Positions 44,806 to 57,298 are shown, counted from the stretch's first letter. The stretch is DNA of 64,000 nucleotides from Prostheceraeus crozeri (GCA_907163375.1 CAJQUW010010440.1:1-64000); one strand, 5' to 3'. Program-made: numbers and translations. The notes: a model not told the origin generated them from the sequence alone.

Positions 44806-45250
44806 AATAATAGAGTAAAAACGACCAATATGCCAAAGGAAATTATCTATATATGCAACATGTATCGGAGAACCTGCTCCTTCATCAGGCGATCAATTTA
44901 TGATTAAAAGACGCATGAAGATCGACATACCAGATAGATATCTCACACACCACTAACATAAAATCAATAGAACCGCAACTAGGACAGCATGCACTGAAAT
45001 TATCAAAATGCGCAGAGACACATAAGTCAAATCAATGCAGCATTGAAAGTAGGTCTAATTGAAATACTGAGCCAGTCAGCCGGTATTGGAGATAAAGCGA
45101 ACGGTGGGCCTCCACGCCAATATCCCAAGCAGTCGACGAAGAATTGACTGCGCCGACTACTCAAAGTAGTGGAGAAGAGGCCCACCCAAACAGGCTTCGC
45201 TATAAATTATAAACATCATATCAGAAAAAGACTATAGTCCACATATGGGG
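44806..45250 (-). repeat. PLE inverted terminal repeat, left
   Basis: Reverse complement of 50326-50785 with moderate divergence and small gaps. It includes the inverted end of the PLE reading frame (the codons for YVDYSLFLI) and the hammerhead-like fold at 44841-44899. Confidence 0.85.
44841..44899 (-). ncRNA. Hammerhead-like fold, left PLE repeat, GAUAC variant
   Basis: Minus strand: stem I 5' strand AAAUUGAUC then GC, core CUGAUGA (44888-44882), stem II GGAG / CUCC, GAUAC in place of GAAAC (44876-44872), cleavage triplet GUU (44869-44867), then GC, a 7-base internal loop and GAUAAUUU. The stem I layout matches the canonical motif at 22458. One core base (A14) is changed to U. Confidence 0.5.
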
Positions 45251-45254
45251 TATT

Positions 45255-46170
45255 CCAATAAATGCGCTGATTGATATCCTCAGTTTTGTACTACGAAACA
45301 ATTCCTTTCATTATGAAGGTTGTTTCTTTAGACAGAAAACAGAATTGGCAATGGAATCCAAAGTATCACCAATACTCGCTATACTTGTTATGGATTATTT
45401 TGAGCAATCAACTATTTTTCAAAGAACATTGAACAACCCATTGGTGTATCTACGTTATATTGATGACTGTGTGGCAATCGTCGATAATGACACGGATTTT
45501 TCAAGGATGATGACTCAAGTGAATTCTCTACATCAAACAATTAAATTCGAATTGTGCGTTCCCAATGGTGATGATGGATATTTACCTGTTCTAGACACAG
45601 CCATTAACATAGAAGCAAATGACAATCTAAGACATAAATTCTATTGCAAAGACGCAAATAAAGGAATATTTATTAATTCAATGTCATCTCTTCCATCTTC
45701 TGTCAAATCAAATACAATGATCGAGGAGTTTCGACGAGTTGATAACCTCAGTTCCACGTCGATGGATAAAAGAATAGCCAATGAACATATCCACAACAAA
45801 TTATTGAATAATGGATATTCAATACAGAATGTAAATAAGTGTGCCAGACGAGCAAAGTATTCTCGCCGAAATCGCAGCAATCCCAAATTCAACGAATCCT
45901 GTATTATGAAAATTCCTTTCATAAATGATAGATTCAATTATCAGCTCCGTCGAATAGTCGCCAAATCAGGACTCGACATTCGTGTTGTTAATCAACCATC
46001 TTCCAACATTTCTCAACAATTGAGAAAATTCAAACGTTATAAGAGCTGTTCCAGACGTAGATGTATCATCAATGATCCTAAATTGTGCAATGCAACTAAT
46101 GTTGTATACAAAGGTCTTCGTCGGTTATGTGGTGCTTTTTACATCGGCAGCACTTGACGATTCTTTCACG
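45255..46170 (+). pseudogene. Penelope-like element: RT and start of GIY-YIG (left of LINE insertion)
   Basis: The plus frame (Met at 45345) reads the RT part TELAMESKVSPILAILVMDY and LRYIDDCVAIV (YIDD box). The linker region follows (QQLRKFKRYKSCSRRRCIIN), then the start of the endonuclease NVVYKGLRRLCGAFYIGST. A stop occurs within the next codons, and the frame then runs into the inserted LINE at about 46172. It resumes at about 50100. The 5' half of the RT is absent, so the element was truncated when it inserted. Confidence 0.8.
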
Positions 46171-46371
46171 AAAGAAAGAGAGAGAGAGAGAATCGTATAT
46201 TTTCATGAAATGGAAATCGTACATTCAAATACATAATAGCGCAATGATACTCAAATTTATAACACAGAAAACTGAATCACTGTTCTGAGAAACCAAAGAA
46301 AAATAAATAAGTAAAATAAAAATATGAACAAATTACGGAAATAAGTTATACATGAAGTTACAAATAATTGA

Positions 46372-48960
46372 CTATACAAAGTTTGCTGTTGCACAAAACC
46401 ATGGGAAAAATGAGTTCAATCTTCTGTTGGTTGACGAAAAAGGCATACAAAAATGATTCGATCTCGGGAGACGTTTTGGAACAAGATGATGAAGGGGATG
46501 GTAAACTTCAGACTCACATTTGAAAAGAAAACTCAGACCTCGTGTCTGCAAGACAGAGGAGAGTGATGGAAACTTGTCACACGTACATCCTCGACCACAA
46601 ATCAATTTATGAGCACGGTTTTGAAAACGTTCGAGACTCAATAACAATCCCACGGGTAAATTTCCGAAAGCAGGAGAAGCATACAGTATAAGTGATGTCA
46701 CAATGGAGTGATACACAATTATGAGTTCGCCTTGTGATATAATCGGTTTCAAACATCTTATGATGTAGAGTCTACGAGCCGCGCGCTTCAAAATGTCACA
46801 AATTTGAATGTCCCAGGACAATGACTTCGAAAACATGAATCCGAGGATGCAGAGCTTATCTCTTGTTGAGAAGACAGACGTCGTAACCTGGTTTTGAGGC
46901 AGTACAGATCGCTGAATTAACATTTCATGCACTAACGAACTTTTCTTTGATGTATGCCGATGTCAGAAGCTGTTGAGATGGCGTTTCGATGCTTTCAACA
47001 AGTGTGATGTCATCCGCGTACTTGACGCACTGAACCAAGTCAGACTCAAAATCAATGGAGCCCATAAAGGATGCGAACAGCAGTGGTCCGAGAACCGATC
47101 CTTGTGGGACGCCTGAAGTAGCAACCACACGTCGACCAAAGTTATTGTCTATTCTCACACTAAAGTTCCTTTGAGAGAGGTATGTTCTCAGCCAGCGCAG
47201 AAACCCGTGGTCGAAATTCAAAGTGTTGAGGTGGTTTAATAAGCGGTTATGCTGGATCATGTCAAATGCTTTGGACAGATCCAAACATGACACGCGAACT
47301 GCGATAGTCCTTTGCGAATCGAGAGCCGAGGTAATATGATCGTGTATCGCAACTAAGGCAGTGCTGGTTGAACCGAAAGGCCTATACGCATGCTGGTTTG
47401 TTCCGAAATGAGCAGTAAGACGATCTTTTATACCACCCATGACCAGGCGCTCAAATACTTCACTGATTACCGATGTCAACGATATAGGACGGAAATCCGC
47501 AACCGTCGGTCTGCTTGTTTTAGGAATCGGTTGTACGATGGCCTCTTTAAAATAAGCAGGAAAAGTTCTTTCTTGAATTGAGCGATTGAATATTCTGCAC
47601 AATGGCTCGCACAAAAAATGTGCACCGGTCCGTAACAGTCGAGGAAAGAAGGAAAGAAGTCTGGTCCAATACTTTTCCGGGGATTAACGTGAGTCAATTC
47701 TCTCACAACCTCGTAGGGATAAATTTCAAAATCCCAATTTTCATCTCGTATTGTCTGAAGTGGGACGTCGTCTGAAGTATTGAAGCTGTTTTGAAAAACA
47801 GATGTGATGGCATCTAGCAATTCACCGATATTATCGTATTCACTCTTCAATCGATGGAAAGGATCAGATGAGTGCGCTCCTCTCACTTCGTTCACAATTT
47901 TCCACAAGCCCATGACATTTTGTTTGTGTTTATTTGCCCACTTTTTCTTTGCTTTTGGTATTTCCTCTTTGACTTTTGATTTATAGTGTCTATACATGGA
48001 CCAATCCTGTTTTCGAAAGGCTTCCCAGCGCTTGTTAATTAATAGCTTCAAAAGAGGTGTAATCCATGGCTTATCATGAACTGTTAAATACACCATTTCA
48101 CAAGGTATCACAGACAGACAATCATATAGCAACACATAAAATTTGTCGCACATAACATCTACAGATTCTGCATCAATCAATGAAAAATCGACACGAGAAA
48201 GACAACACATGAATTCATCAAGGTACGACTTGCGGAAATCCCAGACTGGAAAGCATCTCAAGATTACATTATCTGTATGATGAGATGATCTTAGAAAAAT
48301 AGAATAATGGTCTGAGTTACCGATTGGAGAACCAATGGTAGCGGATTGCTCAAAAACGTCACTAAGTTCGACATCAACGAAAATCTTATCAAGGATATTG
48401 GTAGCTCTTGTTAGATCATGAACTTTACTTACAAGTGCATATCCCTGCTCAAAAACAGCAGAGGAAAAATCATTAAAATCCCCACCTACAATAATGTCGT
48501 AGTTTGGATTACAAAGAAGCAAATGATCAAATTCATCCACAATAAATTCAGAAATTTTCCGGTGAGCATCTTTGTTCAAACCAGGTGGCACATACATGAC
48601 GCAACAAATAACAGTACGAGATCGAAAATTCAACAATACAAATAGAATTTCGCATGATGATGGAGCTCCATGAATGGGTAAATACAAAGAAGATTCAATA
48701 TTATCATGTACCCACATACATACTACACCTCCAATCCGGTGTGAACGATCTTGACGATATAATGTGAAACAAGGAATGTTCAGAATACTGTCTGGGATAT
48801 TATCAGTAAGCCATGATTCAGTGATCATAAGAATTCCTGGATTTATAGCATTAAGTGTGAGACATAGATCATCAAATTTTGGTAAAAGTGAGCGCACATT
48901 ACATAGTAGAATGGAACTGTTACTTTTATTTTCTGTTCTCGTCTTAAAACCATCTATCGA
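46372..48960 (-). pseudogene. LINE ORF2: endonuclease and reverse transcriptase, frameshifted
   Basis: The frame 48897-47476 holds the APE endonuclease: LCNVRSLLPKFDDL, ITESWLTD, YDIIVGGDFNDF, SPIGNSDHYSIF (SDH box). The RT linker (KPWITPLLKLLINKRW) follows. A shift leads to the frame 47614-46925 with the RT core: ADFRPISLTSVISEVFERLV, CLDLSKAFDMIQHN, SGVPQGSVLGPLLF and CVKYADDITLV. A second shift gives the closing frame 46932-46372 (LYIIRCLKPIISQGELIIVY). Two frameshifts, few other defects: a fairly recent copy. Confidence 0.85.
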
Positions 48961-49700
48961 AAATTTTGACTCTTCAGCACAATTCGATTTCCATGTATTA
49001 CAACATTTTCCCCATTTTGACGACGTTGTTTCAACTCAGTTCGCAATCTTTTTTCACATTCCTGCTGATAAGGAGTGAGATCCTGATGCACAAAAACCCT
49101 CGAAAAGTTTTCAGAGTTACGAAGGCCTTTAGCACTCCTCAGGATATCACTTTTCTTGACAGAGTCGTGAACACTTATTTTGAGAAGTCTAGGCACACCG
49201 CTTCGAGCTCTACCAATCCTCCTATATCCAGACACGTATTCATCTTTGATTCTCACTTTCATTTCCGCAAATATCTGATTGACTTGTGACTTTTCAAAAA
49301 CTTCTCTTTCCTCAACAGACCCAGTAGGGGGTTCAGGGACACCATGAAGAATAAGATTGTTCATTCTGGTCGTTCGCTGCTGAAGCTCTTCCATGCAATT
49401 ATCAAAGACATTTTGAGAGCTGCTGTGAACAAACAACTTCAATGCAGATAATTCATTAGATAGCTCATTTTGATCAGAGCGGAGTGATGTTATTGATGAT
49501 TCGATGACATCTATACGAGAGGACATCCTCGTTTCCATGTCTTTTAAGTCTGCTCTGAGGGCACATGTCACAAAATCACTTGAATCCTGAATCAATTTCT
49601 TAAGCTCATCAATATTGGATGAGGATAATGTTGCAGCGCGTGTATTCGGCTTCGGTGTTGGCATGACAAAAGAAATCAGAGATGAATGACGGCAGTACAA
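48954..49700 (-). CDS. LINE ORF1 protein
   Basis: 248 residues: a Ser/Thr-rich start, a coiled coil (about residues 30-110: NIDELKKLIQDS, RIDVIESSITSL), then an RRM-like region (TRMNNLILHGVPEPP, YRRIGRARSGVPRLLKI, SRVFVHQDLTPYQQECEKRL). This is the layout of L1-type ORF1 nucleic-acid chaperones, also present in several CR1/Jockey-type LINEs. The frame is intact. It ends just before the endonuclease ORF, whose frame opens in the same region. Confidence 0.75.
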   Translation of the reverse strand: MYCRHSSLISFVMPTPKPNTRAATLSSSNIDELKKLIQDSSDFVTCALRADLKDMETRMSSRIDVIESSITSLRSDQNELSNELSALKLFVHSSSQNVFDNCMEELQQRTTRMNNLILHGVPEPPTGSVEEREVFEKSQVNQIFAEMKVRIKDEYVSGYRRIGRARSGVPRLLKISVHDSVKKSDILRSAKGLRNSENFSRVFVHQDLTPYQQECEKRLRTELKQRRQNGENVVIHGNRIVLKSQNFR

Positions 49701-50095
49701 AAATTAACCAGAGAGGATTCGACCACAGTTCCGTCTACTAGCAGAGCCAGTACTTGACAGGTACACCACCGAGGTCGCGGCTAACAGAAAAGCTACCAGG
49801 AGTAACTTAATCCGGAAATATGGAAATCACGTGCACTCCGATGACGATTCGATCTTTTGTTCCAGGTCGAGAAACACTTACGCACAGATATTGCGAAGAA
49901 TGAGACCGGTAAGCACAATTCACTGGATTTACACACGAAGTGGGAGAAAAACGACGATCGTTGAGTTGAAGCGACGAATGTAAACTCCAACTCTAGAACA
50001 ATGACGAGGAAGGCACTTCGAACATATCCATATAAAAATCCAGTGAAACACGTCGAGATAAACCACGAAACCAGCACATGCGACAATGATACGAA

Positions 50096-50356
50096 CGACG
50101 CATTGAAAAACACGACCGCACACCGTCAGATCATGCTAGAGTGGCCGAGCAATTGCAACCGAATAGAGCCACAAGTGTTTTCAAGCACGCATCTTCTCAT
50201 TCAAAATCACCTAGTGACATATTTTCATTTTCCATCATCAGTTCTCATCCTAATGAAATTCGGTGTCGCATTGCAGAAGTCGTTGAAATTGGCAATACTT
50301 GTCCCACTTTGAATAATCGTGAAGAATATGTGGACTATAGTCTTTTTCTGATATGA
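50096..50356 (+). pseudogene. Penelope-like element: end of GIY-YIG protein (right of LINE insertion)
   Basis: The plus frame continues the PLE: RIAEVVEIGNTCPTLNNREE and YVDYSLFLI*. It follows from HERKRE at 46170 on the other side of the LINE. The stop codon region is also part of the inverted terminal repeats. Confidence 0.75.
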
Positions 50357-50785
50357 TGTTTATCATCATTAGTGCGGTAATTTATAGGGAAGCCTGTTTG
50401 GGTGGGCCTCTTCTCCACTACTTTGAGTAGTCGGCGCAGTCAATTCTTCGTCGACTGCTTAGGGTATTGGCGTGGAGGCCCACCGTTCGTTGTATCTCCA
50501 ATAACGGCTGACTGGCTCAGTACTTCAATTAGGCCTACTTTCGATGCTGCATTGATTTGACCTATGTGTCTCTGCGCATTTTGATAATTTCAGTACATGC
50601 TGTCCTAGTTGCGGTTCTATTGATTTTATGTTAGTGGTGTGTGAGATATCTGTGTGGTATGTCGATCTTCATGCGTCTTTTAATCAGAAATTGATCGCCT
50701 GATGAAGGAGCAGGTTCTCCGACATATGTTGCGTATAAAGATAATTTCCTTTGCAGATTGGTCATTTTTACTCTATTATTCTGAT
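50326..50785 (+). repeat. PLE inverted terminal repeat, right
   Basis: Partner of 44806-45250. It begins in the last codons of the PLE frame and contains the hammerhead-like fold at 50688-50749. Confidence 0.85.
50688..50749 (+). ncRNA. Hammerhead-like fold, right PLE repeat, GACAU variant
   Basis: Stem I 5' strand GAAAUUGAUC then GC, core CUGAUGA (50699-50705), stem II GGAG / CUCC, GACAU in place of GAAAC (50721-50725), cleavage triplet GUU (50728-50730), GC, a 7-base internal loop and GAUAAUUUC. It is the direct partner of the fold at 44841-44899, with a different pyrimidine at the same core position. Confidence 0.5.
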
Positions 50786-51145
50786 TAGCAATGCGTCTGC
50801 CCTCCCATGCCATCAATGCCTTGAACTTGCTCTAAAAGCTTGGCAGAAGGAGATAAAATACTAATTGATAGAGATTAAACAATGGTTTAGCAATGACAGG
50901 ACTGTTATCTTACAGTATACAACACATTTGGAGCATCGTAGGACGACTTGTTTCCCTTCAGCTGGTCAAGTAGGATGAACACTGTATTTCCATCGACACA
51001 AAAAGTTTCAGAAGGTCATGGATCTATTTCAAAGGGCAAGCATTTTTGAAAGTGTGAAGTCAATGATCGAATGATGCGTTCGATGGCATCCTGAAGGCTT
51101 TCATATTTAGACACGATCTTGTCGACGGGATTATGATTACGTGTT
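50786..51145. other. No gene recognised
   Basis: Flanking sequence between two LINE-related elements. Nothing supported. Confidence 0.5.
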
Positions 51146-53620
51146 CCAATATTAAGTAAGTATAAGTAAGTAAGCGTTTATTCAGTCAGTGAAAATCGTA
51201 AAATACATGAAAGTGACATGAAATGAGAGATAATAAGGAAAAGCTACAACATTAGACCAAATCAAAGATGCTTGAAAGGTAAGTATTAACACAATACTTG
51301 CTTTATGCATTGTACTACTCATCAAAAGAAGAAGAATCATTTAAGAGTACACATATCCAAGGAATGAATGAGTGAAGTCTTCGAGATGTTCTCACGCTTG
51401 GGATGCACAAATGACGACTTCTTGGTAAACGAGAAGGAATTAACGGATGAAGTGGATGGTCAGTATGAATTTCACAGTTGTTAAAAAATTTAATAGCACG
51501 TTTCTTTCGAACATATGCAAGCAAGGGAAAATCGTCACAATCACATGATTTACCGCAGATGGTTCTGTGGGCCCGATTTTGAAATCTTTGCAGTTTAGTT
51601 TCAATGCAACTTGGTAGAAAAATAAATAAAGGGACACAGTAAAACAATAAGCTAGTAATTATAGAATGATACACAGTGACAAGCTGTTTTACAGGAATGA
51701 TTAGGTTCACATACAATCTTTGAGACGCAATCTTCAAAATCTTTGGTTCTAACTGCTGTCCATACATTTTCGCGAATACTTTTCTGAGTCCACAAGTATT
51801 TGGCGTTTTGGATTTCCGATCGAACTTTCAAATTTCAATGTTTATAAGCAGCGAAATCACCCCGGCAAAAAGCACCCTACCTTCTCATAGCATATGATTT
51901 AACTATACATGTAGAATTCATCCAAGGCTTTTCCTTCGGCGATTGTTTTACTAAGGTTGTTGGTATACACTCATTTGTCAACAGCTGTAAAATGTTGTGA
52001 AAATAATAACATTTCATGCCTAGAGTTGTGATCCATGATACACAAAAGACAAGTCAATCTTTTTAAAGGAGGACATAAGATTGCACATGAATGACTGACG
52101 CAAATTATACACTTTTCGAAGAGTTTGCATCACCATTCACATTATTTGGTCTTCCCATGAGAGACGAATGGGGCACCTTCGATGCATCAATAGGTGCGCA
52201 AATTTATACAGTCCAATGAATGGACAAATTTTCAGAGATCAAAATGTAGTCTAATTCAGCATTTCTACATGTGACTTTACATTTCAAATTTATCAAAATT
52301 GAATGCTTTAAGATGTCAGTTATAACGAAACATTCAGATCTCCACAGATCATAGTGTCATCAAAATCATAGTGTTTAATCAATATTTCATGGATTTCACT
52401 AATTATGAAAGAATTCAAATTTTCATGATAACGAATATCTAAAACAGGAGGGATATAAGCAACAAGAAAAATCATCTTCGCTGTCGGAAGCAGCAGAAAA
52501 TCAAGCTCAAATTCCAATGATGGACCTCTATCCTTATATGTGGACTGGTGTCACGAATCCATACCGCCACTCCACCTCCAATACGATTTATTCCGTCAGT
52601 TCGAACACAGGAGAACCCTGGAACTTTGATTAACTCATCATCTAGGTTGGGATGTAACAAAATCTCACAACAAGCAAAGAGATCAACGTTTTTCAGGAGA
52701 ATCGTTGTACGAATTTCGTCGATTTTCGGAGGCATAGAACGAATGTTCACTAACAAAATTGAAGGAAAATCGCATCGTCCTTCATTAAAAATTCATTTCT
52801 TTCTCTAACGACAGAAAATTCTGTTGAATTGAAGCCATATTTGCAATCTTTCTGCGATATATCTTCAAGTGTTCATCTTCATTTCTTTTTCTTTTCCCTT
52901 CAAATCTTAGAAATTTTTGATGTTCTTGCTGAAGAGGCGTGAGATCGGGATTGATGAACATCGTCTTGTAATTGTTCTTCTGTCTCAACCTTGTACCCAG
53001 TAATTTATACTTTGAGACTTCTCAGCACAAATCACTTTCAATAAGCATCCCCAGATTGAATTGGATTTTCCAAAACGTAGAATATGGGAAATGGATACAT
53101 TTTGAAGCTCTAAATCCTCTATCATATTATTTATTGTGTCCACATCATGCAACTTTCGCTGTTCCAGCGTCTCAGTATCCTTCACAACTAAGCTACTGAT
53201 TATTAGGTTTGGTCTTCGGAGATCACGTGCTTCGACTTCTTCCAAAACGAAATTACTTCGGTCAGATATCACAAATAAAGATTAGTAAATATTATCAATT
53301 TCAATTTTATGTTGATGCTTTTGAGCTTCTTTTAATGATACCAAAGACTTTTCAGTATATTACAACTTTGTTGATATCAACTCTCTGAAGGACAGCATTC
53401 ATCCTCTCAATCATTCGAATCTCTAGATTGTCTGCATTAACATTCTCCATACACGAGCACTCTACCTTTGTCTTTTTCTTACCAGACCGCTTAGTCTCTC
53501 AAACATAGTTCTTGAAAGCTTCAACTGGCGTTGTCGACATAATGTAATATTTGAAAAGCGGTGAGATGCAATATATCGATCACAATGAAGACGCAAAAAA
53601 ATATAGTGAGAACCAATTAG
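51146..53620 (-). pseudogene. CR1-like LINE, internally deleted relative of the 46-50 kb copy
   Basis: Minus strand. ORF1 pieces: a decayed start (about 53540-53400), ISDRSNFVLEEVEARDLRRP (53272 on) and the closing INPDLTPLQQEHQKFLR. Endonuclease: LVNIRSMPPKIDEIRTTI, RIGGGVAVWIRD, then TMICGDLNVS. The linker (KPWMNSTCIVKSY, AKYLWTQKSIREN) is followed at about 51770 directly by the thumb and C-terminus (QRLYVNLIIPVKQLV, SLLFYCVPLFIFLPS). The whole RT palm with YADD is missing, about 1.2 kb by comparison with the sister copy. The 3' tail is a TTAC/TTAT repeat at 51156-51172. Many stops; an old copy. Confidence 0.75.
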
Positions 53621-54801
53621 CAAACTAGCTCATCACCTGGGCTCAAACACACGTCAACTACAAACTACTGATTGTTAGTGGCAAGCTATACCCAATAAAC
53701 TATCGGACAAGTGTGTGAGAGATGTGATAACTGCTTCTTGCTTCTTGAAAATCACAAATTGGACGAATGTCAGGGTGCAGTTGTAATCGGAATGTGACTT
53801 AGACACAGAACTTCAGCAGACAGGAAAATCACCAAAACTGGAAAGACTCCACACAGCGATGTCCCTCGAAGAAGAGCTTATACTCGCATTAAAGTAGAGC
53901 GAAGGTCACGAGCAATAGAATGGCATAATTTTCCACTGCGGGTGATGCGTAGAACATTAATCATTCCTATTCATAAGAATATAGCGAAGACGATGAGAGA
54001 TAAAACAACCGCACGCCGCCGATGACTCTAGGCCTAGTCAACAATTGGTAACCTGAATGCTGCAAAGTTGTAGCCTAAACAAGGAGCTACGCAACCCTAC
54101 GGAATACATGGCTGTGTTTTTTGGGCCCTAGACCTACAGTCTAACTACCAATGCACGAGGGCTCATCGCTTCTAGGCTTGCACCAAAATTACTAGTCGAA
54201 TCCCTAGGCTATCACAATCAGTCGGCCCTTAAACTTGTAGGACTGCTAAGGATATTGAATCGTGTGAATAAGTTGTCATACAAGCTAAATGAAGGCCTAA
54301 ATGCAAAGTGATATATGTGCAACACGGATCCGTCCGATGTAGAGGCACTGTGGGTTTTTCTTTTTAGTTATGGAGAACATTTCCGGGTCCTACGGGTCGA
54401 AGTTTGTCTGGGTCCGCGGACCTGCCTGACCCGAAGCCTCCGGATCGTGCGGGTCGAGGACCCAAACAATGCGGACACGGATTCAACATGATAACATGTG
54501 CTTAATAATATCGTATATTTTAACTTGCATTCGAATGCTATCATTGTTCTGAGAGAAGTATGATTTCATGAGTTGTTATGCGAAAGATCTCATGTCATGC
54601 TTTTAATGATTGCATTAATATTTCATAATCAATGTTTTCAAATGAAGCAGCCTGGTCCAGTGAATTTATCGCAAATTCCAAGATGAGGTCGTACCTTAAA
54701 ACACTTTCATTATTGTGATTCTCAAATACATTCATAGTCATAATTCATATTGTACAGCCAATATTGCATAATTGATGGTCGTTTTCACAGCGCGGGGCGA
54801 T
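53621..54801. other. No gene recognised; GGGTC-rich patch
   Basis: Mostly non-coding. At 54385-54475 a GC-rich patch repeats GGGTC and GACCC words in both orientations (for example GGGTCCTACGGGTCGAAG, CCTGACCCGAAG). It may be the end of an unrecognised DNA transposon. Confidence 0.4.
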
Positions 54802-55234
54802 TAGTCCGGCAGCCAGAGCGAGTTTCTGCAGGGAGCGAGGCCGAAAGTGAGACTTTCACAGAATGATGTACACCCTATACCTACTACGAATCGTCACGTC
54901 TGCCGAGTCTTAGTGAGTTCCTCTTCTTGTGAGACAGAATCAAAGAAAAACACATGTAAATCCAATGGGACGCAGATTGCAGTTTTTGGCTAAAATGAAA
55001 TTTTCTATGTTTTCTCTGATTAAGCGAAAACTATTAGGTCTGGAGTCATAATTTTTGGCATGGAACAACTTCAGGTCATTTCCTATGATGGGCACGTGCT
55101 TTTATCATGCATCTAATCGGAAATGTATATGAGAATGTGGTTGAATGTGGATAAAGTTGCTCAAAATGTTTGTGTTTGATGACATTAAGAGGCTCGCCAA
55201 ATCTGAATGTGTTTAGCTTCATAGACAGAAGCTC
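54802..55234 (+). mobile_element. Single-arm copy of the fold-back element
   Basis: Bases 54802-55086 match one arm of the element at 13028-13757, and 55087-55234 match its loop. The second arm is absent, so this copy cannot form the long hairpin. Several base differences and small gaps. Confidence 0.75.
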
Positions 55235-57184
55235 ATGCCCATTTTAGCAAAATAATTATTTTAAGGCGAAATTTAGTGAATAAAAAATGTTCTTCCCTTA
55301 GAAAAGAAAAACCACCGAATGCAGCACCCGCCCACTGCTTTGGCTGCATGTTTCATCCGCAGCAGAGTTACTAAAGATGGGGAATGAGCGACTGTCTTGT
55401 AAACGGTGTACAGCGGTTCACGCAAGGCCAGTATGAAAAAACGGAGACCGCTTGTTGCGAGTACAAAAGAGATTGAAAGAAAGATTGGCTAAGAAAAATA
55501 CTTGTGGAGAGAAATTTGGAGGAAGGTGACATTTTCGAAGGAGAATAAGTTACGAGGATAGATGAATGATAGGCTGATGCAAGTCCGTAAGAACGGATGA
55601 CCGAATAAAAGTTGAGAACTCCAGATGATACAAAGAATGGGAAGTTAGCTCAATAGATGTTCCGGGAGCGATCGATATCTATGATCTTATTGAGTTACAA
55701 ATTCTGAAATCTTTCGTGAAATTCGAAAAGCGTGAATATTTACGTTAATTAGTACTAAGACTAGTGTTTTGATATCGTTAACAGGCTGTCGGATTCCATC
55801 TTTCATGAAACATCATTGGCTGATCAGTTCCATCATGTTAGGAACATGCACTCATGTGTGATGGGATCTGGCGAAAAGGAAAGTATCCATATTAATTGGC
55901 TAGTGACTTTGAAGGACTCACAATCCGTCGTGTTCGAAGAGTGGATGACCATTACTCAGAGCGCAATGAATATCTTGATAATAACATATATTTATGCTTC
56001 GAAGAATCAGAAGTGCAATCAATTCATCAGGAGGTCTCCCTCTGTACTAACATTCTATAATCCTATAGAAGATATCACTGTTTATCATCAAGTTAATTAC
56101 TCTTCTTAACTCATTGCAATAGAAACATTTATTACAGCAAGGTATGAGGTCTTGATATCTGTATATTTGGTTATATTAAAAAGTGAGACACATTTTTTGA
56201 ATTAGTGCATCTGAAAAAATTTTTAGTGAAATTATCGCAACATGAAGTATAAAATAAACGTAAATATGAAAGTAGAATAACGGGAGAAGGGAAATCGTCT
56301 TTTGTCCCATTGATATCGCATCAGGATGAGGCTCCCACTCAAATATTTTCATGAACTGCATTGCTTCTCTTGTCGCAGTTAACTTTAAAGAAGGATGTGC
56401 TGATGTCTTGGGTCACTTTGATTTCTTCTCAGTTACCATTGTAAGCATTTTCTGTACATATTATTGTTGCCTTTCAAACTTACCTTTACGTTAGTATTCA
56501 TTCTTTTTAGCTGCATACAACAAACACTTGATCTTCGTTGAACTTGTTCGAAGCATTATGCAAATCATGTTAGCGGCATATTCACTCACTCTTCTTCATC
56601 AGCTATGGTTCAGTATTGAATTAGAAAATCAGTGTTTAGAGATTGCAATCACTACGGGAAGAATCATCAACTGTTGTAACTGCACTTTTTGTTATATCAA
56701 TATTTCTGAATATGAAGATCATTATTATCTTATTGGAAATAACAGCGGAATCTAACGCGTCCTCGGAATCCATGCATTTATGCATCTATACCTCTAAAAG
56801 TGGATACTGTTCCAATATTGGTTTCTTCCGAAACATAGCTTTTGTAGTAGTCACAGTTCCTGACCATGAATCAATGCACCATAGAATATACACCTGAGAC
56901 ATTTATACCACTGAAATCTGAGATCAGAATCTAATTGATCAGAGTCTATGACTTTATCAGCATCAATAGGTTTCCATAGATATTATATGCACTGCCTAAG
57001 CTAAGCACAGCAACAGAATAACACAAAGTACAGCATTATGCAAATCATGTAAGCGGCATATTCACTCAACCTTCTTCATCAGCCATGGTTCAGTATTGAA
57101 TTAGAAAATCAGTGTTCAGAGATTGCAACCACTACGGGAAGAGTCATCAACTAACTACGACTGAACAATCAATTGCTGAGCAAA
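55235..57184. other. No gene recognised; contains a 121-bp direct repeat
   Basis: The segment 56552-56672 (starting AGCATTATGCAAATCATGT) is repeated in the same orientation at 57032-57152 with about seven differences. The frame 55816-56109 (97 codons) and others lack motifs. The second repeat lies directly before the possible exon at 57185. Confidence 0.5.
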
Positions 57185-57298
57185 ATGAATTCAATTCTGA
57201 AGAATTTGAACGAATTACTTGAACAAAACAGTCTGAAAATGGAAACTCAAGAAAATAGTTCAAGTGATAATTCTAACGGTGAATTTCCTCCGACTCAG
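57185..57298 (+). CDS. Possible first coding exon of the 57-63 kb gene
   Basis: An ATG opens 38 codons: MNSILKNLNELLEQNSLK, METQENSSSDNSNGEF, then PPTQ and the donor CAG|GTGATA in phase 0. The Glu/Asn/Ser-rich composition resembles the start of the exon at 61949, which also begins in phase 0, so the two would join in frame. The evidence is composition, phase and the donor only. Confidence 0.3.

Larger units (their letters stand above)
46172..50095 (-). mobile_element. CR1-like LINE, nearly full length, inserted in a PLE
   Basis: Minus strand with both ORFs and a ~390-base 5' region. The 3' end at left is followed by a (GA)n run (about 46175-46192 plus), likely its tail or part of the target. 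It sits exactly inside the GIY-YIG domain of the PLE, which resumes beyond about 50100. Target duplication was not resolved by eye. Confidence 0.8.
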
